From positions 1-16,298 of the forward strand of contig JAGAFT010000090.1 in assembly GCA_017627975.1 (NCBI GenBank): a stretch of DNA of 16,298 nt. The letters run 5' to 3'. The notes under the pieces were generated by a model. The model did no database searches. It saw only the letters and a list, made by a program, of their open reading frames with translations, and was not told the DNA's origin. Of this stretch, positions 5,482-13,330 are shown in pieces (the first letter of the stretch is position 1; every line of letters starts with the position of its first letter). This DNA is from Oscillospiraceae bacterium (GTDB lineage Bacteria; Bacillota_A; Clostridia; Oscillospirales; Oscillospiraceae). Made by a program: the position numbers and the translations under genes.

Positions 5482-6606
5482 ATGAAAGGGAAAACAAGGT
5501 GGCTTGCCCTGCTGCTGGCGGCATGTATGCTGGTTCTCTGCGGCTGCGGCAAGAAGGCGGTGAATAAGGAAGAGGGCCAGACGGTCGTTCAGGAGACAGC
5601 GGAGCCGGTTCAGGAGACGGAAGAACCGGTCAAGGAAACAGCAGAACCGGCAGAACCGGAAACAAGCGCAGAGCCGACAGAAGAAACGGCGGTACCGGCT
5701 GAAGAACCGGCGGAGAAAGCAGACCAGACGGCGAAACCCGACGGAAATACAGAGGAACCGGCCGAACCGGAAGCCGGCGCCGAAGCGGAGACCGTCACAG
5801 AGCCGGAGGAGGAACAGCCGGAAGCGAGCGAAAAGCCCGAACCGAGTGTGGAGCCGGAACCGAGTGCGGAGTCGGAAGCGAGCAATGCAGCGGTTGAGGA
5901 GCAGAGCGCAGAGGAAGCCAGCGAGACGGAGCCCCCTGTGACGGAAGAAAAGACAGAGGAGGCCTCTACGACAGAGACGAAGGAAGAGAGCGAGCCGGCG
6001 GAAGCCGAAGAAGCGGCGGCGGAAACAGCGCCTGCCGAGGAAGAGACGGAAAGTGCGCCGGAAGCCGAAGAGACCGCGCCGGAAGCCGAAGAGACCGCAC
6101 CGGAAGCTGAAGAGACCGCAGAGACCGCACCGGAGGTCGAAGAGAGCGCGCCGGAGGTCGAAGAACCGGAGGTTCAGCGGACCATCGAGATCACGGTGCC
6201 GGCGGAATATGCCGATGTGCGCTACCGGATCGGTGAGGTTACCTGGAACCCGGATGACTCGGCGACCTATCGACTGACCGAGGAAGAACATGAACAGCTG
6301 CTGGCAGAGGTCCATTCGGAGATCCAGAGCGAGCTGAATGAAATGTGCGCATCACCGTATTTCCTCGACTTCTATTCCATGACGGCGAATGAGGACTGCA
6401 CGGTCTTTACCGTTGTTTGCCTCTCGATCGAAACAACCAAGGCGGAACAGAGGTCAATTCCGCAGCTCTATGAGTTCGGAAAGATGTACGCGGCCTACGC
6501 GGGAAGGGAACCGGGCAACATCCACATCGACTATATGAACAAAATCGGCAACACCTTTGTCATGCGCGATTCGGAGCGGGACGAACGTCAGTCTTCGATC
6601 GGATAA
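5482..6606 (+). CDS. Surface lipoprotein with long Glu/Pro/Ala/Thr stalk and unknown C-terminal domain
   Basis: About 374 residues. The signal region MKGKTRWLALLLAACMLVLC ends in a lipobox LCGC with Cys22 as the likely lipidated residue, so the protein should be anchored on the outer face of the membrane. Residues about 26-230 are extremely acidic low-complexity sequence built from EP, AEE and ETA units. Residues about 232-374 look globular (RTIEITVPAEYADVRYRIGE, then a helix YRLTEEEHEQLLAEVHSEIQ and strand TVFTVVCLSIET). The C-terminal pattern recalls a widespread Clostridia lipoprotein type with an ITIPA start and a K/E-H-LL helix, but I cannot name a function. The ATG at 5482 is chosen because AAGGAG is nine bases upstream; the TTG at 5476 is too close to it. 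A long antisense reading frame here is a by-product of the codon bias. The gene has its own promoter and terminator, next to the TIR gene. Confidence 0.85.
   Translation: MKGKTRWLALLLAACMLVLCGCGKKAVNKEEGQTVVQETAEPVQETEEPVKETAEPAEPETSAEPTEETAVPAEEPAEKADQTAKPDGNTEEPAEPEAGAEAETVTEPEEEQPEASEKPEPSVEPEPSAESEASNAAVEEQSAEEASETEPPVTEEKTEEASTTETKEESEPAEAEEAAAETAPAEEETESAPEAEETAPEAEETAPEAEETAETAPEVEESAPEVEEPEVQRTIEITVPAEYADVRYRIGEVTWNPDDSATYRLTEEEHEQLLAEVHSEIQSELNEMCASPYFLDFYSMTANEDCTVFTVVCLSIETTKAEQRSIPQLYEFGKMYAAYAGREPGNIHIDYMNKIGNTFVMRDSERDERQSSIG
6055..6168 (+). repeat. 21-base tandem repeats in the lipoprotein stalk
   Basis: Units begin at 6055, 6076, 6097, 6127 and 6148, with a nine-base partial unit at 6118-6126. 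The first two are identical, the third differs at two bases, and the last two are diverged. Each encodes the heptad APEAEET or APEVEES. All changes keep the frame, so stalk length could vary by slippage or recombination without breaking the gene. Confidence 0.8.
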
Positions 6607-6624
6607 CAGAATATCGAAAAACGG

Positions 6625-6662
6625 CAGACGGACCCCGGGGAAACCCGGAGCCCGTCTGTTTT
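6625..6662 (+). terminator. Intrinsic terminator of the lipoprotein gene
   Basis: CAGACGG (6625-6631) pairs with CCGTCTG (6652-6658). An inner CCGGG/CCCGG stem closes a GAAA loop (6640-6643). TTTT follows at 6659-6662. It separates the lipoprotein transcript from the TIR gene downstream. Confidence 0.82.
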
Positions 6663-6724
6663 ACAGAGATCCCCGGATGCCGCGCAGAGAAATCCGGCCT
6701 CCTGCCGAGGCACAGAACTCTGCC

Positions 6725-6753
6725 TTGCAATTCGTATGACCATGCATTAAAAT
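6725..6753 (+). promoter_or_regulatory. Sigma-A promoter for the TIR-propeller gene
   Basis: TTGCAA (6725-6730), 17 bases, TAAAAT (6748-6753), about 35 bases before the start codon. Confidence 0.72.
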
Positions 6754-6788
6754 GAAAAAAAGAAGCGAAAAACAAAGGCGGTGATCGC

Positions 6789-9700
6789 GTGAAAGAACAG
6801 AACTATAACGCCTTTATTTCTTACCGGCGGACGCAGCGGGACGTTGCGGTGGCAAAGGAGATCCAGAACAGCCTGGAACGTTTTCGCGTGCCGAAGGGAA
6901 TCCGCAGCGCCTCAGGAAAGGAAAGAATCGAACGGATCTTCCGCGATCAGGAGGAGCTTGCGATTACCAGCGACCTTTCCAGACGGATCGAGGAAGCCCT
7001 GAGAGCCTCGGAGTATCTGATCGTGATCTGCTCGCCGGGGTATAAGCAATCCGTCTGGTGCCTTCATGAGCTGGAGACCTTCCTGAAACTTCGGGGGCCG
7101 GAGCATGTGCTCTGTGTGTTGTCCGAAGGAGAGCCGCCGGAGGTTTTTCCGGATCTTCTGCGGCACGGCAGGAAAGAGGTCACCGCCGAGGACGGAACGA
7201 AGCTTAGCGTCGAGACGGAGATCGAGCCGCTGGCCTGCGACTACAGAGGGGACTTCAGGGCGGCGAGGAAAACAGAGCTGCCGCGGCTGGCCGCGGTGCT
7301 GCTGGGCTGCCAGTATGACGAGCTGGTCATGCGGCGGGAGCGTTATCGCCGCAGGCGGCTCACGGCCTTCTTTTCGGCGGGTTTTGTGGCGGCCGCGGCC
7401 GCCATCACATGGCTGCTCTGGAGTAATGCCCAGATCAGTAAAAACTACCGCCAGTCGCTGATCAGCGAGTCCAGACTGCTGGCGATGCGGTCCCTGGATG
7501 CCTTCAGCACGCAGGACCGGCTGCAGGCGCTGAACGATGCGCTGCAGGCCCTGCCAAGCAAAGAAATGGACCGCCCGGTCACCGATGAGGCACAGTATGC
7601 CCTCTCTCAGGCCAGTTATGCGTATCTGACGCCGTATCACTGGCTGGAAACCTGGCGGATCGACGAAGCGGCCGACATCGATTCGTTCTTTATCAGCCGG
7701 GATGGGAAAATCCTGGTATGTATGGATCACAGCGGACTTTTTCGGAGTTACGAACTTGATTCAAGGAAAGAAATCGCGGCCTTCCGCGTATCGGAAAACA
7801 CGGTGCCCGTGTCGCCAGCAGAGGGGATGGACGGGGCACTGCTCTGCTTTGTCGAAGACGGCTTCCTTGTGTCGACAGATTATAGGACAGGGAAAGAAAA
7901 CTGGCGGACACCGATCACGACCGCGGTCTGTCCTTTCAGCCCGAATCAAAGCGGTACGATGATCGCGGCCGGCGACATCAACGGTGTGCTGCTGCTTGAT
8001 GCGCAAGGCAATGTGATCCGGCGCCTGGCTCTGCCGGAGGGGACGGACGAATATATCACGGAGCTCTGCTGGTCCCCGGACGACAGACAGATTGCCGTAA
8101 AGCTCAGGGGGAATCGCGGCAGCATCGGAGAGTTTGAATACCGGATGGGGATTTTTCAGACGGAGACCGCGACGTTTGTACCGCTTGATCCGATCTATCG
8201 CCGGATGGAAGGCTTCTGTTTCGATGCAGCGGGGGATTTTTATCTTCTGGGGACAGACGGAGAGAAGGCAATGAAAGAGACCGGGAGCGTGACCAGCCTG
8301 ACAGAGGTCAGGCATAGCCTGCACGCGTTTCGGGACGGAGAGGAGCGGTGGCGGCAGCCGCTTACAGCGGATGGAAGTGCCGAGGCGGGCAAGCTTCTGT
8401 TCGGCGGAGAGAAGAACGATCTTTATCTCGCCCTTGGCAGCGGCATCAGCCGCTTTGACCGGGATGGAGCCCTGCTTGGCAGCAGGAATCTCGAACGGGA
8501 GGTTCTGAGCCTTGTTTCCGCCGATGCCGCGGAAGTCAACTTCATCACGGAAGACGGCATGATCGGCACATTGTTTGCCGACAGCGGCAGCGCCACACTG
8601 GTCAAAATGTTTCCGGAAGGTTTGGACCGCGTCATTGGGATCAAGGCAGGACCGCATCAGGAGCTTCAGTATGTGCTGCGTTCGGCGGGGAACATCAGCA
8701 TCTATGAAAGCGTAAGCGATGATTCGTTTTCGGCCTTTGACGGTGAGGGGACTCCGTATCGGCCGGACAACTTCCTGCGCGCCGGGGATCGGCTGCTGGT
8801 GCAGGCAGAGAGGACACTGATGTTCTATAACCTCGAAACACGGAAAATGGAGCATTTGCGCGAACTTGATCCGACAGATGCCTGGCATCTCCTGACGGAG
8901 AACCAGGGGAGTGCGTGGCTGCTGCGCATCAGCGGAAAAGACGGACGGCTCTCGCTTGTCAGGCTGGACATGGAAAGCGGAGAGATCTTATCTGAAACAG
9001 AGCTCCCGCTGCATGACTATTTTACGGCAGAAGGCTGGTTCAATCCTGCATCCCGAACGGAAGCAATTTATCTGGACCGATACTATGCGGCGCCTTCTCC
9101 CGTGACCGTTCAGGGTGAGCTGCTGGCCGCGCATGATCGGGAGGCCTATCACCGGATTGTGCTTTTCCGGCTGACCGACGGGGAAATGCGCGAGCTGGAT
9201 GTGGATGAGGCGATGGGAGACTGTGTCCTGATCTGCGAGGAGAACTCGGTCTTAGTTCCGTCACCGCTGACCCTTTCTCCCGACGGAAAACGGATCTTTG
9301 CCGCGTGTACGGATCCGCGCGACGCAAGCAGGCATGCCGTCCTGATCAGTACGGAGGACGGGAGTGTTACGTTCCTTCCGGGGGCGCCGGACGATCTCAG
9401 CCTGGTCGCATTTACCGAAGATGGCGTCATCTTCTCCGGCACGAAGGAGATCGTTGCCTGCGGGTTTAACGGCGAGCTGATTATGAAAATCCCCTATTCC
9501 GGGGAAAAGGCGAAGTCTTTTGCCTGGTATGCAGGGCGGCTGTTCTGCGCTTATCCGGACGGAAGCCTGGTCATTTATGAAAACGGAGAGGAAATCCGCC
9601 GTGTGCCGCTCTCCTTTGACATGAGCATGGATGTGATGAGCGGAAAGGATTTTCGCTATGAGTTCACTCCGACGAGACTGTATCTGTACTTTAACGGCAA

Positions 9701-9950
9701 TATGAACGCGGTTTCGCTGAATTCAGAAAGCGACACGGCGGTGTACTATGCGTCTTCCGTGCTTGACCGGCTGGAAGACCGCAAAGAGCTGATTGTCTAC
9801 AGCCTGATTCCGGAAAAAGTGTATCAGAGCGGGGAAATGAACCGATACCTCGGCAGCTTCCGGGAATACAGCATTGAAGAGCTGATCGCCATGGCGAGAC
9901 GGCAGCAGGAGGCTTTCTCACCGCAGCGGCTCGAAACAGAGCGGGGGTAA
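6789..9950 (+). CDS. TIR domain - transmembrane helix - beta-propeller receptor-like protein
   Basis: This protein has 1053 residues. Residues about 5-130 are a TIR domain: YNAFISYRRTQRD (the FISYR strand), the LERFRVP segment, FRDQEELAITSDLSRRIEEAL, SEYLIVICSPGY, then SVWCLHELETF. Glu94 in WCLHE aligns with the catalytic glutamate of NAD-cleaving TIR domains. A basic patch RRERYRRRR (182-190) precedes one membrane helix (about 191-211), which puts the TIR inside and the remainder outside. After a helical linker (SESRLLAMRSLDAF with DRLQALNDALQALP, a pattern known from NACHT- and TIR-WD40 proteins) come about 750 residues of repeating strands with SPDD/SRDG/SPDGK turns, indicating one or more WD40- or YVTN-like propellers. 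The start is GTG, preceded by the near-perfect site AAAGGCGGTGAT. It converges with a second TIR gene. Whether it is defence, signalling or self-recognition is unknown. Confidence 0.85.
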   Translation: MKEQNYNAFISYRRTQRDVAVAKEIQNSLERFRVPKGIRSASGKERIERIFRDQEELAITSDLSRRIEEALRASEYLIVICSPGYKQSVWCLHELETFLKLRGPEHVLCVLSEGEPPEVFPDLLRHGRKEVTAEDGTKLSVETEIEPLACDYRGDFRAARKTELPRLAAVLLGCQYDELVMRRERYRRRRLTAFFSAGFVAAAAAITWLLWSNAQISKNYRQSLISESRLLAMRSLDAFSTQDRLQALNDALQALPSKEMDRPVTDEAQYALSQASYAYLTPYHWLETWRIDEAADIDSFFISRDGKILVCMDHSGLFRSYELDSRKEIAAFRVSENTVPVSPAEGMDGALLCFVEDGFLVSTDYRTGKENWRTPITTAVCPFSPNQSGTMIAAGDINGVLLLDAQGNVIRRLALPEGTDEYITELCWSPDDRQIAVKLRGNRGSIGEFEYRMGIFQTETATFVPLDPIYRRMEGFCFDAAGDFYLLGTDGEKAMKETGSVTSLTEVRHSLHAFRDGEERWRQPLTADGSAEAGKLLFGGEKNDLYLALGSGISRFDRDGALLGSRNLEREVLSLVSADAAEVNFITEDGMIGTLFADSGSATLVKMFPEGLDRVIGIKAGPHQELQYVLRSAGNISIYESVSDDSFSAFDGEGTPYRPDNFLRAGDRLLVQAERTLMFYNLETRKMEHLRELDPTDAWHLLTENQGSAWLLRISGKDGRLSLVRLDMESGEILSETELPLHDYFTAEGWFNPASRTEAIYLDRYYAAPSPVTVQGELLAAHDREAYHRIVLFRLTDGEMRELDVDEAMGDCVLICEENSVLVPSPLTLSPDGKRIFAACTDPRDASRHAVLISTEDGSVTFLPGAPDDLSLVAFTEDGVIFSGTKEIVACGFNGELIMKIPYSGEKAKSFAWYAGRLFCAYPDGSLVIYENGEEIRRVPLSFDMSMDVMSGKDFRYEFTPTRLYLYFNGNMNAVSLNSESDTAVYYASSVLDRLEDRKELIVYSLIPEKVYQSGEMNRYLGSFREYSIEELIAMARRQQEAFSPQRLETERG

Positions 9951-9969
9951 GGAAAAGGAAGACAGAAAA

Positions 9970-10011
9970 ACAGAGCGCAGTACGGATCCGGGATTCGTAT
10001 CTGCGCTCTGT
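9970..10011. terminator. Bidirectional terminator shared by the two convergent TIR genes
   Basis: ACAGAGCGCAG (9970-9980) pairs perfectly with CTGCGCTCTGT (10001-10011). TACGGATCC and GGATTCGTA continue the stem with one G-T pair and one bulged T, giving a nearly 20-bp hairpin. The plus strand continues ACTTTT and the minus strand TTTTTC. The TAA stop of the minus-strand gene lies inside the plus-strand T-tract. Confidence 0.9.
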
Positions 10012-10015
10012 ACTT

Positions 10016-11134
10016 TTATGCGGTGGGCACGACGGTGACCGTGCTGTCAGTGGTTTCGCCTGATTCCACAACCACGACGTTTTCGGTTGATGGCGTCGGC
10101 GTCGGGGTCGGATCGACGAGCTGCGGCTCCGGCGTCTGAACGGTTTCGGGTGTGGGCGTGGGTGTAGGGGTGGGTGTCGGCGTGGGCGTCGGCGTGGGCG
10201 TCGGGGCAGGGGTAATCTCCGGCGTCGGTGTGGAAGAGGGCTCCACGGTCGAGACGGGTTCCTCTGTGGGGATCGGCGTGCTTACGACCTCCGGCGAGGG
10301 AGACAGAACGGGATCGGGTTCTATTATGGGAGACGTAACGACGGAAGGTTCCTGGGCGGCCTCAATGTCCAGTTCGGCTTCCGTGGACACGGTGGGGACA
10401 GCGGATTCCACCGCTTCCGTCGGCGGCGGAGGCGGCGCGGAAGGCGCCGACGTGCCGGGGTCAGAGAAGTAGTAGTACAGCAGGTATGCCCCGCCGAGCA
10501 GAAGAGCCATTATCAGAAGAACACCGATTATCTTGCCCACAGGGCTGCCGGAGGAAGGCTCCGTCCTTGTCGGCGCTTCTGCGGGGACCTCCTGTGCGCG
10601 CTGGTTCTGCACGGTCCGGACGGAAGAGGGGCGGGAAGCGGAAGAACTCCGTGCCGCCGCGGGGGCGGCGGATGACCCGGGAACAGCACGCCGGTTGCAG
10701 CGCGCAAGCCCGTCGGCGGAAAAGACCTTGAGATAGAAGTCCTCGACTTTGGAGTATTGGCTGCAGTGGACCGCAAAAAGACGCCCCAGGCGCAGCTCCA
10801 TACCGGCGGGAAGGGCCACTTCGTCCAGATAGATCAGAAGGATGGGCTTGTTTTTGTCGCGGGCATAATTCAGCTCATCCTTACAATTGGAGGACGCGAG
10901 ATATTCATGGGTGATCAGCGCGACAAAATACCCGCAGCCCATGATAATGCGGGCGATGTTCTCATCCCATTCCCGTCCGGGGATCAGCCCCTCGTCGTAC
11001 CAGACGCGGTAGCCTGCGCGGTTCATGCTGCGGATGATGGCCGAAGCACGGTCCATGTTGCGGTGGGAATAACTGATGAATATGTAGGGCTCGCTGCCGT
11101 GATAGGAAGCGAGAGAAGGATCTTGATAAGCCAT
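10016..11134 (-). CDS. TIR domain - transmembrane protein with Thr-Pro-rich extracellular stalk
   Basis: About 372 residues. Residues 16-140 are a TIR domain of the common Firmicute type: EPYIFISYSHRNMDRA, GYRVWYDEGLIPGREWDENIA, GYFVALITHEYLASSNCKDELNYA, then PILLIYLDE. Glu87 in CKDEL is at the position of the catalytic acid in NADase TIRs. A Ser/Ala/Arg-rich linker (150-200) leads to a single helix (IIGVLLIMALLLGGAYLLYYYF, about 202-223). The rest is outside: Pro/Ser/Glu-rich, then about ten Thr-Pro pairs, ending VVVVESGETTDSTVTVVPTA without a sortase motif. The ATG at 11134 fits the ribosome site GGAGTGAT better than an in-frame GTG at 11146. The promoter at 11182-11210 is perfect. With no recognisable ligand domain, the stalk may touch the wall, or a partner such as the neighbouring lipoprotein (inference). 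Confidence 0.85.
   Translation of the reverse strand: MAYQDPSLASYHGSEPYIFISYSHRNMDRASAIIRSMNRAGYRVWYDEGLIPGREWDENIARIIMGCGYFVALITHEYLASSNCKDELNYARDKNKPILLIYLDEVALPAGMELRLGRLFAVHCSQYSKVEDFYLKVFSADGLARCNRRAVPGSSAAPAAARSSSASRPSSVRTVQNQRAQEVPAEAPTRTEPSSGSPVGKIIGVLLIMALLLGGAYLLYYYFSDPGTSAPSAPPPPPTEAVESAVPTVSTEAELDIEAAQEPSVVTSPIIEPDPVLSPSPEVVSTPIPTEEPVSTVEPSSTPTPEITPAPTPTPTPTPTPTPTPTPTPETVQTPEPQLVDPTPTPTPSTENVVVVESGETTDSTVTVVPTA
10149..10212 (-). repeat. Six-base repeat tract encoding Thr-Pro pairs
   Basis: On the plus strand this is a run of GTGGGC, GTGGGT and GTCGGC units, reading on the minus strand as alternating Pro and Thr codons. The unit is a multiple of three, so slippage would lengthen or shorten the stalk without a frameshift. 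Confidence 0.85.
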
Positions 11135-11181
11135 GGATACAATCACTCCGAAGGGGAGAGTCAGGGGATTCCTGCCCCGAA

Positions 11182-11210
11182 AGTATACGACCCGGTTTCG
11201 GCTCTGTCAA
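11182..11210 (-). promoter_or_regulatory. Consensus sigma-A promoter for the second TIR gene
   Basis: On the minus strand TTGACA (11210-11205), 17 bases, TATACT (11187-11182). The -35 is perfect and the -10 has one mismatch to TATAAT, so strong basal expression is expected unless repressed. Confidence 0.85.
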
Positions 11211-11253
11211 GCAAAAGCCGCCTGTACGGGCGGAAGGTTCATAGCCTGTTAAC

Positions 11254-11275
11254 ATCCGAAAGCAATCCGAAAGCA
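11254..11275. repeat. Two tandem copies of ATCCGAAAGCA between the divergent TIR and glf promoters
   Basis: Identical 11-base units occupy 11254-11264 and 11265-11275, one helical turn apart, 19 bases upstream of the glf -35 and 44 bases upstream of the TIR -35. The position suits a regulator binding side by side on one DNA face. A small CCGCC/GGCGG hairpin lies between the repeat and the TIR promoter. Confidence 0.5.
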
Positions 11276-11293
11276 GCCAAAAAAGGTTGAGAC

Positions 11294-11322
11294 TTGCCAT
11301 TTTTGCACGGATGATTTATACT
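11294..11322 (+). promoter_or_regulatory. Sigma-A promoter for glf
   Basis: TTGCCA (11294-11299), 17 bases, TATACT (11317-11322). Transcription should start near 11329, too close to the ATG at 11343 for that codon to carry a ribosome site. Confidence 0.8.
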
Positions 11323-11375
11323 GTACCGGGCTTGAAACCGGAATGCCAGGATCAAAAACGATGGAGGAACAAGTC

Positions 11376-12488
11376 ATGTATGATTATCTGATTGTCGGTG
11401 CGGGACTGTATGGCGCGGTGTTTGCGCGGGAAGCGACAGAGGCCGGAAAGAAGGTCCTTGTCGTCGATAAGCGTCCCAATATCGCCGGCAATGTCTATAC
11501 CGAAGACGTGGAGGGCATCAAAGTCCATGTTTACGGCGCGCATATCTTCCACACCAACAACCGGGAGGTCTGGGACTATGTGAATCGCTTCACGGCGTTC
11601 AACCGGTTTACCAACTCGCCGGTGGCAAATTACAAAGGAGAACTCTACAGCCTGCCGTTTAACATGTACACCTTCAATAAAATGTGGGGTGTGGTGACGC
11701 CAGAGGAGGCCGAGGCGAAGATTGCCGAGCAGCGGAAGGAGATCACCGGCGAACCGAAGAACCTGGAGGAGCAGGCAATCTCCCTGGTAGGCCGGGATAT
11801 CTTTGAGAAGCTGGTAAAAGGCTATACGGAAAAACAGTGGGGACGCGACTGCAAGGATCTGCCGGCCTTCATCATCCGGAGACTCCCCGTGCGCCTGACC
11901 TTCGACAACAACTACTTCAACGCCCTGTATCAGGGAATCCCCACCGAGGGCTACACGAAGCTGGTGGAGCGGCTGCTGGACGGAATTGAAGTGCGGCTGG
12001 GCTGCGATTATCTGGAGAACCGGGAAGCCCTGGACCGTCAGGCAAGACGGGTGGTTTACACCGGCCCCATTGACGCCTTCTTCGGCTTCCGCCTGGGAAC
12101 ATTGGAGTACCGAAGCGTGCGGTTTGAGACGGAACTGCTGGATCAGCCGAACTTCCAGGGGAATGCAGCGGTGAACTATACGGACCGCGAGACTCCGTGG
12201 ACGAGAATCATCGAGCACAAGTGGTTCACCTTCGGCAAGGACGAACAGGGCAACGACCTTCCAAAGACCGTGATCTCCCGGGAGTATTCCGCGGAATGGA
12301 AGCCGGGAGACGAGCCCTATTACCCGGTGAACGACGAGAAAAACGGCGCGCTGTATCAGCAGTACAAGGCGCTGGCAGACCGGGAAGAGAAGATTGTTTT
12401 CGGCGGACGCCTCGGGGAATATAAGTATTACGACATGGATCAGGTGATCGCCGCGGCGCTCCGGAAGGCGAGAGAAGAACTGGCCTGA
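11376..12488 (+). CDS. glf: UDP-galactopyranose mutase
   Basis: This 370-residue flavoenzyme interconverts UDP-galactopyranose and UDP-galactofuranose, supplying galactofuranose for surface glycans from the cytoplasm. The N-terminus MYDYLIVGAGLYGAVFAREA carries the FAD-binding GxGxxG-like motif, followed by DKRPNIAGNVYTE and HVYGAHIFHTNN, all characteristic of Glf. YTEKQWGRDCKDLPA, RLPVRLTFDNNYFNALYQGIPTEGY and the late segment IVFGGRLGEYKYYDMDQVI complete the family pattern. The length is normal and the frame intact. The start at 11376 is chosen because GGAGG lies eight bases upstream and the protein then begins exactly like its relatives; the in-frame ATGs at 11343 and 11361 lack a ribosome site. 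The YczE-like gene follows after 70 bases with no terminator, so it may be co-transcribed. No glycosyltransferase is in the window. Confidence 0.96.
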   Translation: MYDYLIVGAGLYGAVFAREATEAGKKVLVVDKRPNIAGNVYTEDVEGIKVHVYGAHIFHTNNREVWDYVNRFTAFNRFTNSPVANYKGELYSLPFNMYTFNKMWGVVTPEEAEAKIAEQRKEITGEPKNLEEQAISLVGRDIFEKLVKGYTEKQWGRDCKDLPAFIIRRLPVRLTFDNNYFNALYQGIPTEGYTKLVERLLDGIEVRLGCDYLENREALDRQARRVVYTGPIDAFFGFRLGTLEYRSVRFETELLDQPNFQGNAAVNYTDRETPWTRIIEHKWFTFGKDEQGNDLPKTVISREYSAEWKPGDEPYYPVNDEKNGALYQQYKALADREEKIVFGGRLGEYKYYDMDQVIAAALRKAREELA

Positions 12489-12558
12489 AGAGCTTCCGGC
12501 GGCAGGCCGCGGACATAAGCGGCGCCGGATCCAAAGAATGATATGACAAGGTCGAAAC

Positions 12559-13254
12559 ATGTGGAGAAATGAACTGCGGGAGAACCGGTCACCCGGGGCA
12601 ATCCTTCTGAATATGCTGATTGCGGCGGTCAGCCTGTTTGTCAACGGGTTTGGAATCTATCTGACCATCCAGGCCAACATCGGCGCGGCGCCCTGGGACG
12701 TGCTGAACCTGGGGCTTTCCAAAAGCCTCGGGATCCTCTACGGAAATGCTTCCATTGCGGTGTCGCTTACCATCCTGATCATCGACATCCTGATGAAAGA
12801 ACCCATCGGCATCGCCATGTTTATCGATGCGGTGGTTGTGGGAAAAGCGGTGGACTTCTTCAACCGGATCCATCCCGTATCACCCTGCCAGTCTCTGCTG
12901 ACTGCGATCCCGGTTATGCTGGCGGGGCTGTTCGTACTGGCCTATACACAGTATACCTATATGATGGCGTCTCTGGGCTGCGGCCCGCGCGATACCCTTC
13001 TGGTAGGTCTGGCCAAACGTCTGAAGAAACTCCCCATCGCAGTGGTGAGCATCGGACTGCTCGGCACGGCGACCCTGACCGGCTGGCTGCTGGGCGGGCC
13101 TGTGGGGATCGGGACGATTATCTGTGCCTTCTGTACCGGCCCGGTGATGCAGTTCGCGTTTCGTACCGTTCGGTTTGACGCAACGGAAATCCGGCATCAG
13201 CGGCTGAAAGACTCGATCAGCGTGTTCCTTGCAAAACCCATTTCATCCAGATAA
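12559..13254 (+). CDS. YczE/YitT-like integral membrane protein
   Basis: This 231-residue protein resembles the YczE (COG2364) group. It has five or so membrane helices, the early motif NGFGIYLTIQANIGAAPWDVLNLGLSK, the second-half motif MMASLGCGPRDTLLVGLAKRL, and GGPVGIGTIICAFCTGPVMQF near the end. The two halves each carry the small-residue G-G-PWD/GPRD loop, which suggests an internal duplication, as is usual in this family. The function is not established for the family; some members sit beside transport or stress genes. The ATG follows AAGG by seven bases, a weak site. It probably shares the glf transcript. No clear terminator follows on the plus strand. Confidence 0.85.
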   Translation: MWRNELRENRSPGAILLNMLIAAVSLFVNGFGIYLTIQANIGAAPWDVLNLGLSKSLGILYGNASIAVSLTILIIDILMKEPIGIAMFIDAVVVGKAVDFFNRIHPVSPCQSLLTAIPVMLAGLFVLAYTQYTYMMASLGCGPRDTLLVGLAKRLKKLPIAVVSIGLLGTATLTGWLLGGPVGIGTIICAFCTGPVMQFAFRTVRFDATEIRHQRLKDSISVFLAKPISSR

Positions 13255-13330
13255 CGAAAAGGCCGGTCCCGGAGTATCCCGTTGCAAGCCACAAGAGTGA
13301 AAACAAGTGAAAGATACGCGAGAGATATAA

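Noticed and set aside
5389..6315. Arg/Leu/Phe/Cys-rich 308-codon frame opposite the lipoprotein
   Set aside because: Its repetitive composition is the complement of the GAA/CCG/GCG-rich stalk. It would run over the lipoprotein promoter and has no ribosome site.
10149..10212. Repeat tract considered as a CRISPR or satellite array
   Set aside because: The units are six bases with no spacers and lie inside a coding frame as Thr-Pro codons.
11343..11375. Upstream ATG starts for glf
   Set aside because: They lie only about 14-32 bases after the predicted transcription start, have no ribosome site, and add residues before the typical MYDYLIVGAG beginning.
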